A stretch of DNA of 64,000 nt from contig JAJVIO010000035.1 of NCBI GenBank assembly GCA_022071975.1, positions 1-64,000 on the forward strand. The letters are read 5' to 3'. Position 1 is the first letter of the stretch. Each line of letters starts with the position of its first letter. The notes under the pieces were generated by a model. The model had not been told where the DNA came from. It made no database searches and was given only the letters and a program-made list of their open reading frames with translations. A program made the position numbers and the translations under genes. The stretch comes from Planctomycetota bacterium (GTDB lineage Bacteria > Planctomycetota > UBA8742 > UBA2392). Shown piece by piece: positions 1 to 9,287 of this stretch.

Positions 1-6
1 GCAAGT

Positions 7-519
7 ATGTGGAAGCCTTTGTTCGCCTGCGGGCTGCTGGTTGCCGGTTGCGCCGCGGCACCGCCCGCCGAACCGGCGCCGGAAACGCAGCCAACGCGCA
101 TCGAGTTCACCGTTGAGGCCAGCGTGTGGGTCGGTGAAGCAGACTGGAGCGCCACCCGCGAGTTCTATGAAGCTCTGGGACTGAAGGTGGAGCTGCTCGA
201 GATCGACGACTTTCGGCCGCTGCACGCCCTGGAGATCAGCGACGGCGAGAGCTCGTTCCGGATTCTGTTCGTGCCGCGGGAACTGCCTTACGCCCGGCAC
301 AACGAGCCGACGGTGCGCGATTATTGGGAAGAACCGGACTACCCGCTGGCTGAAGCGCGCTGGACGGTGCACGTGCCGGCAGCGCGATTTGAAGCGCTGC
401 GCGAAGCACCGGGCGCCCGCGTGGTCAGGCTGGACGACGGCCGTGACAGCATCGCCCTGCGCGACCCGGCCGGTTTCAACGTGCAGGTGCTGTGCCGGGG
501 AAAAGAACTGGCTCGATGA
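7..519 (+). CDS. VOC-fold (glyoxalase-like) lipoprotein
   Basis: 170 residues. The N-terminus is a short lipoprotein signal with lipobox LVAGC (Cys15), followed by an Ala/Pro linker. The remainder looks like one vicinal-oxygen-chelate module: an N-terminal half with DWSATREFYEALGL, typical of the glyoxalase/bleomycin-resistance helix, and a C-terminal DPAGFNVQVL strand that normally closes the fold. The usual His/Glu metal ligands are not obvious, so enzyme activity is uncertain and it may only bind a ligand. It should be anchored in an outer or inner membrane facing the periplasm. The start is close to the window edge, so any operon partner upstream is not visible. Confidence 0.7.
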   Translation: MWKPLFACGLLVAGCAAAPPAEPAPETQPTRIEFTVEASVWVGEADWSATREFYEALGLKVELLEIDDFRPLHALEISDGESSFRILFVPRELPYARHNEPTVRDYWEEPDYPLAEARWTVHVPAARFEALREAPGARVVRLDDGRDSIALRDPAGFNVQVLCRGKELAR

Positions 520-639
520 AAACCATTGAATTGTTGAATTCGCGGAGACCATTCCCGCCACGCCGGGCGTTAGGTTGGCAGAAGCGACCGTGCCGCGAAC
601 CTCGCGGCCGGCGAAAGCAGGCGCGCAAGCGCCGCAAGC

Positions 640-1680
640 ATGAGCAAAACAATCGAACGCGCGCCCGACGAACGGGTCAACTGGCTGGGCTCCGCCCCCT
701 TCATCCTGATGCATCTGCTGCCCCTGGGCGCCTTGTTTACCGGCGTGCCCTGGGTGGCCTGGATCGTGATGGCCGTGCTGTACTTCGGTCGCATGTGGTT
801 CATCACGGCCGGCTATCACCGCTACTTTGCGCACCGCAGCTACAAGATGGGCCGGGTGATGCAGTTTCTCATCGCCCTGGGCGGCTCCACGGCCGTGCAG
901 AAGGGGCCGATCTGGTGGGCGGCGCACCACCGGCACCACCACAAGCACTCGGACCAGGAGAACGACATCCACTCGCCCAAGCGCGGCTTCTGGTGGAGCC
1001 ACATGGGCTGGATCCTGTGCCGCAAGTACGACGCCACGCGCACGGAGCTGGTGCCCGACCTGATGAAATATCCCGAGCTGCGCTGGCTGAACAAATACTG
1101 GATCGTGCCGCAGGTGGCGCTGATCGCCGCGGTGTTCGGCCTCGGGCTGCTGCTCACGGGTGGCGCGATCGTGCCGGCGCTGGGCATCCTGTTCGTCGGC
1201 TTCTTCCTGTCCACGATTCTGCTGTCGCACACCACCTACACGATCAACTCCCTGTCGCACGTGTTCGGGCGGCGGCGCTTCGCCACCAGCGACACCAGCC
1301 GCAACAACTGGATGCTGGCGCTGATCACGGGCGGCGAAGGCTGGCACAACAATCACCACCACTACCAGGGCTCGACGCGTCAAGGTTTCAGGTGGTACGA
1401 GATCGACACGACGTACTACGTGCTGTGGGTGCTCTCGAAGCTGCGCCTGGTGCGCGACCTACGACAGCCTTCCGAGCGCGCGCTGAACTCAAGGCTGATC
1501 AAGCAGGGCGCGCCGGACATCGGCACCTTCGACAAGTACTGGGCCAGGGCCGTGAAGGCCCTGCACCACACCAGCGACCTGGCCATCGAGAAGAAGCAGC
1601 AACTGGCGGAGCTGTACGCCGCCACGCTGGCCAGGCTGGAAGAGATTGCGCGCGAGACTCCGACGGAGCCTGCTGCGTAA
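640..1680 (+). CDS. Acyl-CoA/acyl-lipid fatty acid desaturase
   Basis: 346-residue integral membrane di-iron desaturase of the stearoyl-CoA delta-9 type. The three histidine boxes are all present: HRYFAH (residues 60-65), HHRHHH (96-101) and HNNHHH (236-241). Hydrophobic segments at about 20-60 and 155-200 match the four-helix topology. It introduces a double bond into a saturated acyl chain using O2 and an electron donor, adjusting membrane fluidity. The ATG is chosen because the conserved body begins directly after it; a much longer overlapping reading frame in another phase is a shadow. The C-terminal 60 residues after the third box are soluble and family-variable. Confidence 0.9.
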   Translation: MSKTIERAPDERVNWLGSAPFILMHLLPLGALFTGVPWVAWIVMAVLYFGRMWFITAGYHRYFAHRSYKMGRVMQFLIALGGSTAVQKGPIWWAAHHRHHHKHSDQENDIHSPKRGFWWSHMGWILCRKYDATRTELVPDLMKYPELRWLNKYWIVPQVALIAAVFGLGLLLTGGAIVPALGILFVGFFLSTILLSHTTYTINSLSHVFGRRRFATSDTSRNNWMLALITGGEGWHNNHHHYQGSTRQGFRWYEIDTTYYVLWVLSKLRLVRDLRQPSERALNSRLIKQGAPDIGTFDKYWARAVKALHHTSDLAIEKKQQLAELYAATLARLEEIARETPTEPAA

Positions 1681-1698
1681 CCGCGAGTTCACACGAAG

Positions 1699-1725
1699 AC
1701 ACGGAGCCACGAAGTGGCTTCGTGT
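1699..1725. terminator. Bidirectional hairpin between convergent genes
   Basis: A 12-bp stem (ACACGGAGCCAC against GTGGCTTCGTGT, one mismatch) with a GAA loop lies between the desaturase (+) and the VOC gene (-). There is no T-run. The surrounding text, with CACGAAG and CACGGAG motifs, belongs to a spacer-repeat family also seen near 60962-61032. Confidence 0.5.
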
Positions 1726-1728
1726 TGG

Positions 1729-2265
1729 TTAACGGCGTTTGCGGGCCGGCTTTTGGGCAGCCTTCTTCTTGGCTCCCCCGCCCTTCCGGGCGGGGCTGGG
1801 GGCCTTCTTGGCTGCGGCTCCACCACTTGCGCGGCGGGCTTTGTTTCCTGGTTTCGCGGCCTTCTTGGTTGTTCCCCCGCCCTTCCGGGCGGGGTTGGCC
1901 GCCTTGCGCTTCCTTTTCCCGGCCGCGATAGGGTGCCTTGGCTGGTACATGCCGAGCGGGCCGCCGCCGGGCAGCTCGAAGCTGGTGACCAGGCCGAAGC
2001 CCTGGTCGCGGATCGGCGCGCACTGGAAGCCCAGCTTCTCGAGCTTGGCCACCACGGCCTTCACGTCGTCCACCATCAGGTAGAGTTGGTGCGACTGGGT
2101 GTCGCTGGGCAGGATCGGGTGCACGCCCACTTCCGCGGGCGGCAACGCGAAGATCAGCCAGCCGTGGCCAGCGTCAACGAAGGGCCAGTCCAGCACGTCG
2201 CGAAAGAAGGCGCGGACCTTCTCGGCGTCGTGGGCGTAAATCAAAGCGTGCACGCCTGTGATCAT
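1729..2265 (-). CDS. VOC family protein with a histone-H1-like basic tail
   Basis: 178 residues from the ATG at 2265; an upstream in-frame start exists but adds nothing conserved. Residues 1-110 form a glyoxalase/bleomycin-resistance module: ITGVHALIYAHDAEKVRAFF at the start and a FELPGGGPLGMYQP closing strand. Residues 115-178 are almost entirely Lys, Ala, Pro, Gly and Arg with two copies of PARKGGG, resembling histone H1 and the tails of some DNA-binding proteins. The domain may bind a small molecule, while the tail could bind nucleic acid; that is inference. The DNA coding each PARKGGG is a GC palindrome (near 1770-1797 and 1874-1897). Confidence 0.75.
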   Translation of the reverse strand: MITGVHALIYAHDAEKVRAFFRDVLDWPFVDAGHGWLIFALPPAEVGVHPILPSDTQSHQLYLMVDDVKAVVAKLEKLGFQCAPIRDQGFGLVTSFELPGGGPLGMYQPRHPIAAGKRKRKAANPARKGGGTTKKAAKPGNKARRASGGAAAKKAPSPARKGGGAKKKAAQKPARKRR

Positions 2266-2346
2266 GGCGGGTACGATAGATTCGTCACACCGAACGGGCA
2301 ATGCACGGCCGTCCCGCGGGGCGGGCTGGTTCGCGCACAACTCGCT

Positions 2347-2565
2347 TTACAGGCGGTTGCCGAGTGTGAAGCCGGCCTGCTGGCAGACCTCTTTCAGCAC
2401 CTTCACCTTGGGCTCAGGACCGCTGATGCCGAAGGTGATTTCCTTGCGCGCGGGCACGAGGGCGACGTCCTTGATGCCTTTGATTGACTGCAGCGCTGAG
2501 ATGAGCTTGTCCTGGTTAGCCTGGCTGGTTTCAGGGCCAAGGTTTGAAACGACGTACCTGAGCAC
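2347..2565 (-). CDS. HMA-like small protein lacking CxxC
   Basis: 72 residues. Pattern LRYVVSNLG...KLISALQSIKGIKDVALVP..KEITFGISG is the beta-alpha-beta-beta-alpha-beta ferredoxin-like layout of heavy-metal-associated (HMA) domains, but the metal-binding CxxC is missing. It is thus unlikely to be a copper chaperone and may be a structural or protein-binding relative. A sigma-70-like -10 box lies about 70 bases upstream. The neighbours share no evident function. Confidence 0.6.
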   Translation of the reverse strand: MLRYVVSNLGPETSQANQDKLISALQSIKGIKDVALVPARKEITFGISGPEPKVKVLKEVCQQAGFTLGNRL

Positions 2566-2636
2566 GGCCGTTCTCCCATGCCGGATGCAACGGAGGGGGC
2601 TTGCACGCCCGTGCGCCGTCGCCTTCCGACCCAGGC

Positions 2637-2665
2637 ATTATACAGCAAGAAGAGGCGCACAACAT
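2637..2665 (-). promoter_or_regulatory. Sigma-70-like promoter for the HMA-like gene
   Basis: Reading the minus strand, a perfect TATAAT lies at 2642-2637. The -35 is weak (ATGTTG at 17-base spacing, or TTGTGC at 14). It is placed properly for the gene starting at 2565. Confidence 0.5.
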
Positions 2666-2710
2666 GAGGGGCGAGACGTGGCCCAAGCGCCTCGCCCATG
2701 TCTGCCTTTC

Positions 2711-2804
2711 GTGGCATGGGCGCCTCGCCCATGCCTGCCGGCCGCAGGGCCGGCAGTACCGGCGGGCCAAGGCCCGCAGGGCACAGGCGAGGCGCCTGTG
2801 CCAC
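2711..2804. repeat. Palindrome array, copy 1 (REP/BIME-like), downstream of the RAYT gene
   Basis: Four consecutive hairpins: CATGGGCG-CC-TCGCCCATG, CTGCCGGCC..GGCCGGCAG, GCGGGCC-AA-GGCCCGC and CACAGGCG..CGCCTGTG. The array is bounded by GTGGCA and TGCCAC in inverted orientation. A partial extra unit precedes it (about 2672-2710) and another GTGCCAC follows at 2814-2820. It is nearly identical to copy 2 at 3443-3535, and the two bracket the transposase-like gene. Confidence 0.85.
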
Positions 2805-2822
2805 GTTGTGCCTGTGCCACTT

Positions 2823-3428
2823 TCAATCTGGAAACTTCCCCAGCCACTTCCAATTGGTCAGCCCGGCTGCCTTCGGGTTGTTCAGGGTGTATGCCATGTA
2901 GTGGTCGAATTCGGCCTCATCGCGAATGATGTGGTCATATGACTCCGACTGCCAGAACACACCACCTTGCCCGAGCAACTTTCCAATGCGCTTCGATGAA
3001 ACCGACTTCCACCCGTGCAACATCTTCGGCAACTCAAATCCTTGAAATGGCTGAACCACAGTGTGCACGTGGTTGGGCATGACGCACCAAGCCCACAGAC
3101 GGTATTGCACCTCGGCATAGTGCTTGAGCGCTTTGGCTACCACCTCGGCGCAGTCGTCTCGCAGAAGAATGCACGCACCGTAGCTCTGGTCCAGTAATTT
3201 CAGATATCCGTCCGACTTCAGTCTGGAGAGTCGAAGGGTTTCTTCCGGCTCAAGCTTCTGCCAGTTCTGCTTACGTTCAAGCAGACGAGACTCTGCGCTC
3301 AACTTCTCGATGGCCTCTGCGGGAAGCGAATCGGCGGTGCGGAACGTGATGAAGTAGGTTGCGCCTTCTCGAGTCCAGTGGGGCAGGTTGGCTCCCAGAC
3401 GCTTCTGAACAGGTGGCTCATTCTGCAT
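2823..3428 (-). CDS. REP-associated tyrosine transposase (RAYT), Y1_Tnp family
   Basis: 201 residues. An IS200/IS605-like HUH endonuclease core is visible: GATYFITFRT near residues 20-30, then WCVMPNHVHTVVQP around 115-130 carrying the HxH metal site, and a C-terminal SESYDHIIRDEAEFDHYMAYTLNNP with the catalytic Tyr candidates. RAYT enzymes nick and join REP palindromes; this gene lies precisely between two near-identical palindrome arrays. The gene reads as intact and is more A/T-rich than its neighbours, which suggests acquisition. Overall a domesticated or still active single-gene mobile unit. Confidence 0.88.
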   Translation of the reverse strand: MQNEPPVQKRLGANLPHWTREGATYFITFRTADSLPAEAIEKLSAESRLLERKQNWQKLEPEETLRLSRLKSDGYLKLLDQSYGACILLRDDCAEVVAKALKHYAEVQYRLWAWCVMPNHVHTVVQPFQGFELPKMLHGWKSVSSKRIGKLLGQGGVFWQSESYDHIIRDEAEFDHYMAYTLNNPKAAGLTNWKWLGKFPD

Positions 3429-3442
3429 GCGTTAAGTCTAAC

Positions 3443-3535
3443 GTGGCATGGGCGCCTCGCCCATGTCTGCCGGCCGCAGGCCGGCAGTACCGGCGGGCCA
3501 GGGCCCGCCGGGCACAGGCGGGGCGCCTGTGCCAC
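3443..3535. repeat. Palindrome array, copy 2 (REP/BIME-like), between clpB and the RAYT gene
   Basis: Same four-hairpin order and same GTGGCA/TGCCAC ends as copy 1, with a few substitutions (one base shorter in the second hairpin). It begins 15 bases after the RAYT start codon (upstream side) and ends six bases from the clpB stop codon. Confidence 0.85.
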
Positions 3536-3541
3536 TTGCTG

Positions 3542-6124
<2,583 letters not shown>

Positions 6125-6165
6125 CTGAGCCTCCGTACGCACACGCGGCAGCGTGTCCCTACTTG

Positions 6166-6182
6166 TGCAACGCCCGTGCCAA
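6166..6182 (-). promoter_or_regulatory. Sigma-54 type (-24/-12) promoter of clpB
   Basis: On the minus strand the text TTGGCACG-GGCG-TTGCA matches the -24/-12 consensus (TGGCAC-N5-TTGC) with GG and GC separated by 10 bases. Predicted start near 6154 leaves a 30-base leader with an SD for the ATG at 6124. No enhancer site was identified. Confidence 0.65.
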
Positions 6183-6365
6183 GGCCGTTTTCCGGCGAAT
6201 TGTGTGCCATTTTGACAGCGCATTCAGCCCTGAGGGAAGCATGGAAACGGGCTCTGTCAGATTGGCCGAGTGGCACGGTTGCGCAATCCGGGCCGCGTCC
6301 CTTCGCTTTACGCAACCCATTCACGTTCTTGCAGTTGTTCAGTGCTATAAACGAGCACCTTCTTC

Positions 6366-6371
6366 TATAAT
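6366..6371 (+). promoter_or_regulatory. TATAAT -10 box upstream of the peptidase gene
   Basis: A perfect TATAAT is 52 bases before the ATG at 6424. No good -35 is seen at 16-18 bases; instead a small inverted repeat GTGCT-N7-AGCAC (6342-6358) occupies that place and could be an activator or repressor site. Confidence 0.45.
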
Positions 6372-6423
6372 CGCGGTGCTTCAGCTTTGACACCATGCTG
6401 TGCATTCCAGGAAAGGAACCTGT

Positions 6424-7797
6424 ATGCGCACACTCATACCCACCTTCACACTGCTGTTGCTGCTGGCATTTGCCGGGGATCCCGCACCCGTTGCAGCCCA
6501 GGACAAGCCGACCCTGCGCGGCGTGAAGGCTTGCAACGAGGCGCTCAAGCTGCTGGACGAAGGCAAGCCTGCCGAGGCCCTGGCGGTAATGGAAGCCGCC
6601 AAGGGCACCATGGACGCCGAGGACGAGTGGCTGTGGTGGGGCAACACCGGCCACTGTTACCGCGACCTGCGCCAGGACGACAAGGCCCTTGAGCACTACG
6701 GCAAGGCGCTCGAGCTTGAGCCGGAATGCTGGTTCCGCTTCTCGTACTGCCGCCTGCTGCACGAGTTCGGCCGCTGGGACGAGGCGCTGAAAGAACTGGA
6801 GAAGCCGATTGACCCCGACTACGCCGAGCGTGCGGAATGGCTGAAAAGCGTGATCGACGGGCCGTTCAAGGCGCGCTGGCCCCTGACCCACCGCAAGCTG
6901 GAGTGTCGCAGCAAAAAGAGCAACTACCTGGTGGTAAGCGACGTGGGCGTCACGGCCGAGGAAATGGACGCGCTTGAGGCCCAGGCCGCCAAGCTGGATC
7001 TGACGAAGAAGACTGACCAGCAGCGGCTCGAGAAGCTGCTGAAGCCGCACAACGACCTGATCTCGCTGGCCAACCTGGCCGAGCTCGCGCGCGACGAGTA
7101 CATCCGCTTCACGGGCCTGAACTCTCGGGACCTGCCGAAGGGCAAGGTGTTCAAGGTGTTCTTCATGATGAACGAGCCGGACTTCCACCGCTTCGCCTCC
7201 AGCTGCGGTGGCGACGGCGACACGGAGAGCACGCTGGGCTTCTATGAGCCGAACATGAAGTACCTGCAGCTGTACAGCCAGGAGGGCGCGCAGTCGAAGG
7301 TCTGCGGCCTGGCGCTGGAGACCGTGGACACCTTCTTCCACGAGGGCTGGCACCAGTTCTTCGACATGCTGACGGAGCAGACGCCGATCTGGGTCGATGA
7401 AGGGCTGGCGGAATTCCTGGGACACGCCAGCGTGAAGGACAGAGGCGCGAAGATCGAGCTGGGACTGCTGATCCGCACGCGCGGCGACTTCTACACGCGC
7501 TACGAGCGCATCAAGGAAACCATCCGCGACGGCCAGCACGTGAAGTTCAAGAAGTTCTTCCACTTCACCACGCGCGATTGGAATGAGGGCGACGTGAACA
7601 TCCATTACGCGCAAGCCTGGAGCATCGCCTACTTCGCGCTCAAGGGCGGCGACAAGAACTTCCAGAAGGATTACAGCAAGATGTTCTGGGAACTGGTCAA
7701 AGGTCGCCCGGCTGAAGAAGTAGTGAACGAGATCTTCGACGAAGCCAAGCTCGACAAGTACGAGGAAGCCTGGCTGAAGTACTGGAAGAACCTGTAG
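6424..7797 (+). CDS. Secreted TPR-metallopeptidase (DUF1570 / peptidase MA-like)
   Basis: 457 residues from the ATG at 6424 with AGGAAAGGAAC as SD. A signal peptide (RTLIPTFTLLLLLAFAG) ends near VAAQ, then two TPR-like repeats (about 30-140). The C-terminal half has the zinc signature FHEGWHQFF (HExxH, about residue 305) followed by WVDEGLAEFLGH, whose Glu is the typical third ligand of the MA clan. This matches DUF1570-type peptidases. Likely periplasmic or exported; substrate unknown. It stands alone, divergent from clpB. Confidence 0.8.
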   Translation: MRTLIPTFTLLLLLAFAGDPAPVAAQDKPTLRGVKACNEALKLLDEGKPAEALAVMEAAKGTMDAEDEWLWWGNTGHCYRDLRQDDKALEHYGKALELEPECWFRFSYCRLLHEFGRWDEALKELEKPIDPDYAERAEWLKSVIDGPFKARWPLTHRKLECRSKKSNYLVVSDVGVTAEEMDALEAQAAKLDLTKKTDQQRLEKLLKPHNDLISLANLAELARDEYIRFTGLNSRDLPKGKVFKVFFMMNEPDFHRFASSCGGDGDTESTLGFYEPNMKYLQLYSQEGAQSKVCGLALETVDTFFHEGWHQFFDMLTEQTPIWVDEGLAEFLGHASVKDRGAKIELGLLIRTRGDFYTRYERIKETIRDGQHVKFKKFFHFTTRDWNEGDVNIHYAQAWSIAYFALKGGDKNFQKDYSKMFWELVKGRPAEEVVNEIFDEAKLDKYEEAWLKYWKNL

Positions 7798-7853
7798 GAG
7801 GCGGGCGGGCCTTTGTAATCGCGCGATTCCCCGGCGTGGTCTACATTGGGTAC

Positions 7854-8039
7854 ATGTACAAGAACTTCCAGAACCGGATCATGGCCCTGCCGCAGGGGAA
7901 TCCGAACCCGCGGGTGAACCTGTTCTGGATGCTGGTGTTCTTGCCATTCCTGCTGCCGCTTGCCGCGTTCGTTGCGTTCGTGCTGTGGACTGTAGGCGAG
8001 ATGATCTATGAGTCGGTCGCCAAGCTGATCTCCGGTTAG
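7854..8039 (+). CDS. Small single-span membrane protein
   Basis: 61 residues from the ATG at 7854 (a GTG at 7836 is possible). A polar N-terminus with NPNPRVN precedes one strongly hydrophobic helix (about 27-50, FWMLVFLPFLLPLAAFVAFV) and a short acidic-basic tail. Not recognised. It ends 27 bases before a good terminator hairpin, which supports it being a real, separately terminated small gene. Confidence 0.5.
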   Translation: MYKNFQNRIMALPQGNPNPRVNLFWMLVFLPFLLPLAAFVAFVLWTVGEMIYESVAKLISG

Positions 8040-8066
8040 CCGCCATCACCGCGCATCAAAGAAAGA

Positions 8067-8105
8067 GGGGCGGGTTTAGAGCCCGCCCCTGTTCTTTGGG
8101 TTTTT
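8067..8105 (+). terminator. Rho-independent-like terminator
   Basis: GGGGCGGG (8067-8074) pairs with CCCGCCCC (8082-8089) around a 7-base loop; flanking AAAGA/TCTTT extend it and TTTTT follows at 8101-8105. Confidence 0.7.
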
Positions 8106-8160
8106 GAAGACTGGTTCCTCTCTGGGGCGGCCACACAATGCCGCCCCTACTATTCGGCCC

Positions 8161-8910
8161 CTACAGTTCCGCGCGCTTCCACTTCCTCCACAGCTCGGCC
8201 GTCCAGGCCTTGGGGTTGTCCTGCACGCCGAGCTTCTGGAAGTGGCGGTAGCAGGTGGTTACGTCGCGCTCCAGCATCTCCTGCGCGTTGGGGTTGAAGC
8301 GGGCGTCCACGGCCTGGGGCAGATCGATGATGCGCAGGGGGTCCGACTCGTTCTCCAGGTCCACCAGCACGTTGTAGGGGCTCAAGTCCCCGTGGACGAA
8401 GTCGGCCTGCAGCATGCGCTCGATGTTGGCCTTCAGCAGCTCCCACAGGCCTGCCGCCTTTTCGCGCGGCACGTCGGCGTGGTGCAGGATCGGGCAGGGA
8501 CCTTCTTCGCAGCCGTAGAACTCCATCAGGATGGCACGGCCGACGTTCTTGACCGGCACGGGCACGTAGACGCCGGCGTCGTACAGCTTGCGCAGGTGCT
8601 CCCACTCCTGGCCGACCCACAGCATGAAGTGGACCTCGAGCCCGAACTCCGAGCCCTTCTGGTAGGCCCTGCGCACGCGGGTGTTGTGGTACATCTCGGT
8701 GCGGTTTTCCTGGTACGCGGCGTCGTTGCGGAAGCCGCGCTCGCGCAGGTGTTTGTAGACCTTGGCCGCCAGCAGCTCCGCGCCGGTGTCCGGGTGCGCA
8801 CGGCACGCGAACACGGTGGCCTCTTTGCCGCTTTTGACCGGGTACAGCACTTCTGTGATCAGCGCCAGGTCGATGAACGGCTCGAGCGCTTCTTTGGTTT
8901 CGTGGTCCAA
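8161..8910 (-). CDS. RIO-type serine/threonine protein kinase
   Basis: 249 residues from a TTG at 8910, chosen because AGAGGA sits eight bases upstream and the conserved region begins just after it; a GTG at about 8990 would lengthen it. RIO1-like motifs: SGKEATVFAC (P-loop), VHGDLSPYNVLV (catalytic loop with Asp and Asn) and IIDLPQAV (metal-binding Asp; the PQ is typical of RIO). The activation and substrate-binding segments of eukaryotic kinases are absent, as in RIO proteins. Bacterial RIO kinases have no well-defined targets. An ATG with a perfect SD lies at 8984 in another frame (see leader entries). Confidence 0.85.
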   Translation of the reverse strand: MDHETKEALEPFIDLALITEVLYPVKSGKEATVFACRAHPDTGAELLAAKVYKHLRERGFRNDAAYQENRTEMYHNTRVRRAYQKGSEFGLEVHFMLWVGQEWEHLRKLYDAGVYVPVPVKNVGRAILMEFYGCEEGPCPILHHADVPREKAAGLWELLKANIERMLQADFVHGDLSPYNVLVDLENESDPLRIIDLPQAVDARFNPNAQEMLERDVTTCYRHFQKLGVQDNPKAWTAELWRKWKRAEL

Positions 8911-8984
8911 GTCTGAATTCCTCTTGTGGCGCGGCCAGCCTGGCCGCGGCAGTTCGTAAGTGTTTGAGCTTCCTGGTTGCGCAT
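8859..8984 (-). CDS. Possible upstream ORF overlapping the RIO kinase start
   Basis: An ATG at 8984 with GGAGG six bases upstream, the best SD in this region, opens a 41-codon frame (MRNQEAQTLT...) that runs across the RIO start in another frame and stops at 8859. It has no recognisable family and an Arg/Ser-rich end. It could be a translated upstream ORF that couples or limits RIO translation, or mark an indel in the true N-terminus. Kept at low confidence. Confidence 0.3.
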   Translation of the reverse strand: MRNQEAQTLTNCRGQAGRATRGIQTWTTKPKKRSSRSSTWR

Positions 8985-9003
8985 GGCGCACCTCCGTTTC
9001 TGT

Positions 9004-9092
9004 GCTGTGGCTGCCCCGGCCGCACCGGCCGCGAACGCGGCGAGTTGTCGCGGACGCCGTCCGCGACTGCGGGCGAGGCGCCCGCAACACCA
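9004..9092. repeat. Palindrome array in the RIO leader (divergent copy)
   Basis: Three successive GC hairpins, including TCGCGGACG-CC-GTCCGCGA and TTGCGGGCG-AGG-CGCCCGCAA, begin with GTGGC. The CGAGGCGCC core resembles the last hairpin of copies 1 and 2. It lies between the promoter and the kinase start, so it would be in the mRNA leader. Confidence 0.55.
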
Positions 9093-9101
9093 AAGAACAA
9101 G

Positions 9102-9124
9102 GCCGGTCGCGAGGACCGGCCTTT
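9102..9124 (-). terminator. Terminator/attenuator-like hairpin upstream of the RIO kinase
   Basis: AGGCCGGTC/GACCGGCCT arms form a strong stem; on the minus strand it is followed by TTGTTCTTT. It lies between a tiny ORF and the kinase, the geometry of an attenuator. Confidence 0.5.
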
Positions 9125-9153
9125 ACGATTGACGTGGAAAGGGTCGGGTCTCG

Positions 9154-9189
9154 CTAGCTGGCCTTGTGGTTGTGGACAGTGACCGACAT
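9154..9189 (-). CDS. Eleven-residue leader-like ORF
   Basis: ATG at 9189 preceded by GGAGGG; encodes MSVTVHNHKAS and stops at TAG (9156-9154). It is directly downstream of a good promoter and upstream of a terminator-like hairpin. Size and layout resemble a regulatory leader peptide; it has two His codons but no run of one amino acid. Confidence 0.4.
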   Translation of the reverse strand: MSVTVHNHKAS

Positions 9190-9216
9190 GAGACCCTCCG
9201 TTTGGCTGACGGGGCA

Positions 9217-9244
9217 AGTTTAGCCCCGTCCATTGACCTGTCAA
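9217..9244 (-). promoter_or_regulatory. Sigma-70-like promoter for the leader ORF and RIO kinase
   Basis: Minus strand: TTGACA (9244-9239), 16-base spacer, TAAACT (9222-9217). The predicted start near 9210 is about 20 bases before the tiny ORF. A GC inverted repeat (GACGGGGC/GCCCCGTC, 9208-9230) overlaps the -10. Confidence 0.6.
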
Positions 9245-9287
9245 GGACTAACCGGCCGCGCGCTGGCGCTTGCGGCTCCTGTTCCCT

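Noticed and set aside
492..1931. Long reading frame of 479 codons overlapping the desaturase
   Set aside because: It is the +2 shadow of the desaturase and spacer; high Arg/Ala/Pro composition, no motif.
2711..2804. CRISPR-like cluster
   Set aside because: Units are self-complementary hairpins without intervening spacers; this is a REP-like array.
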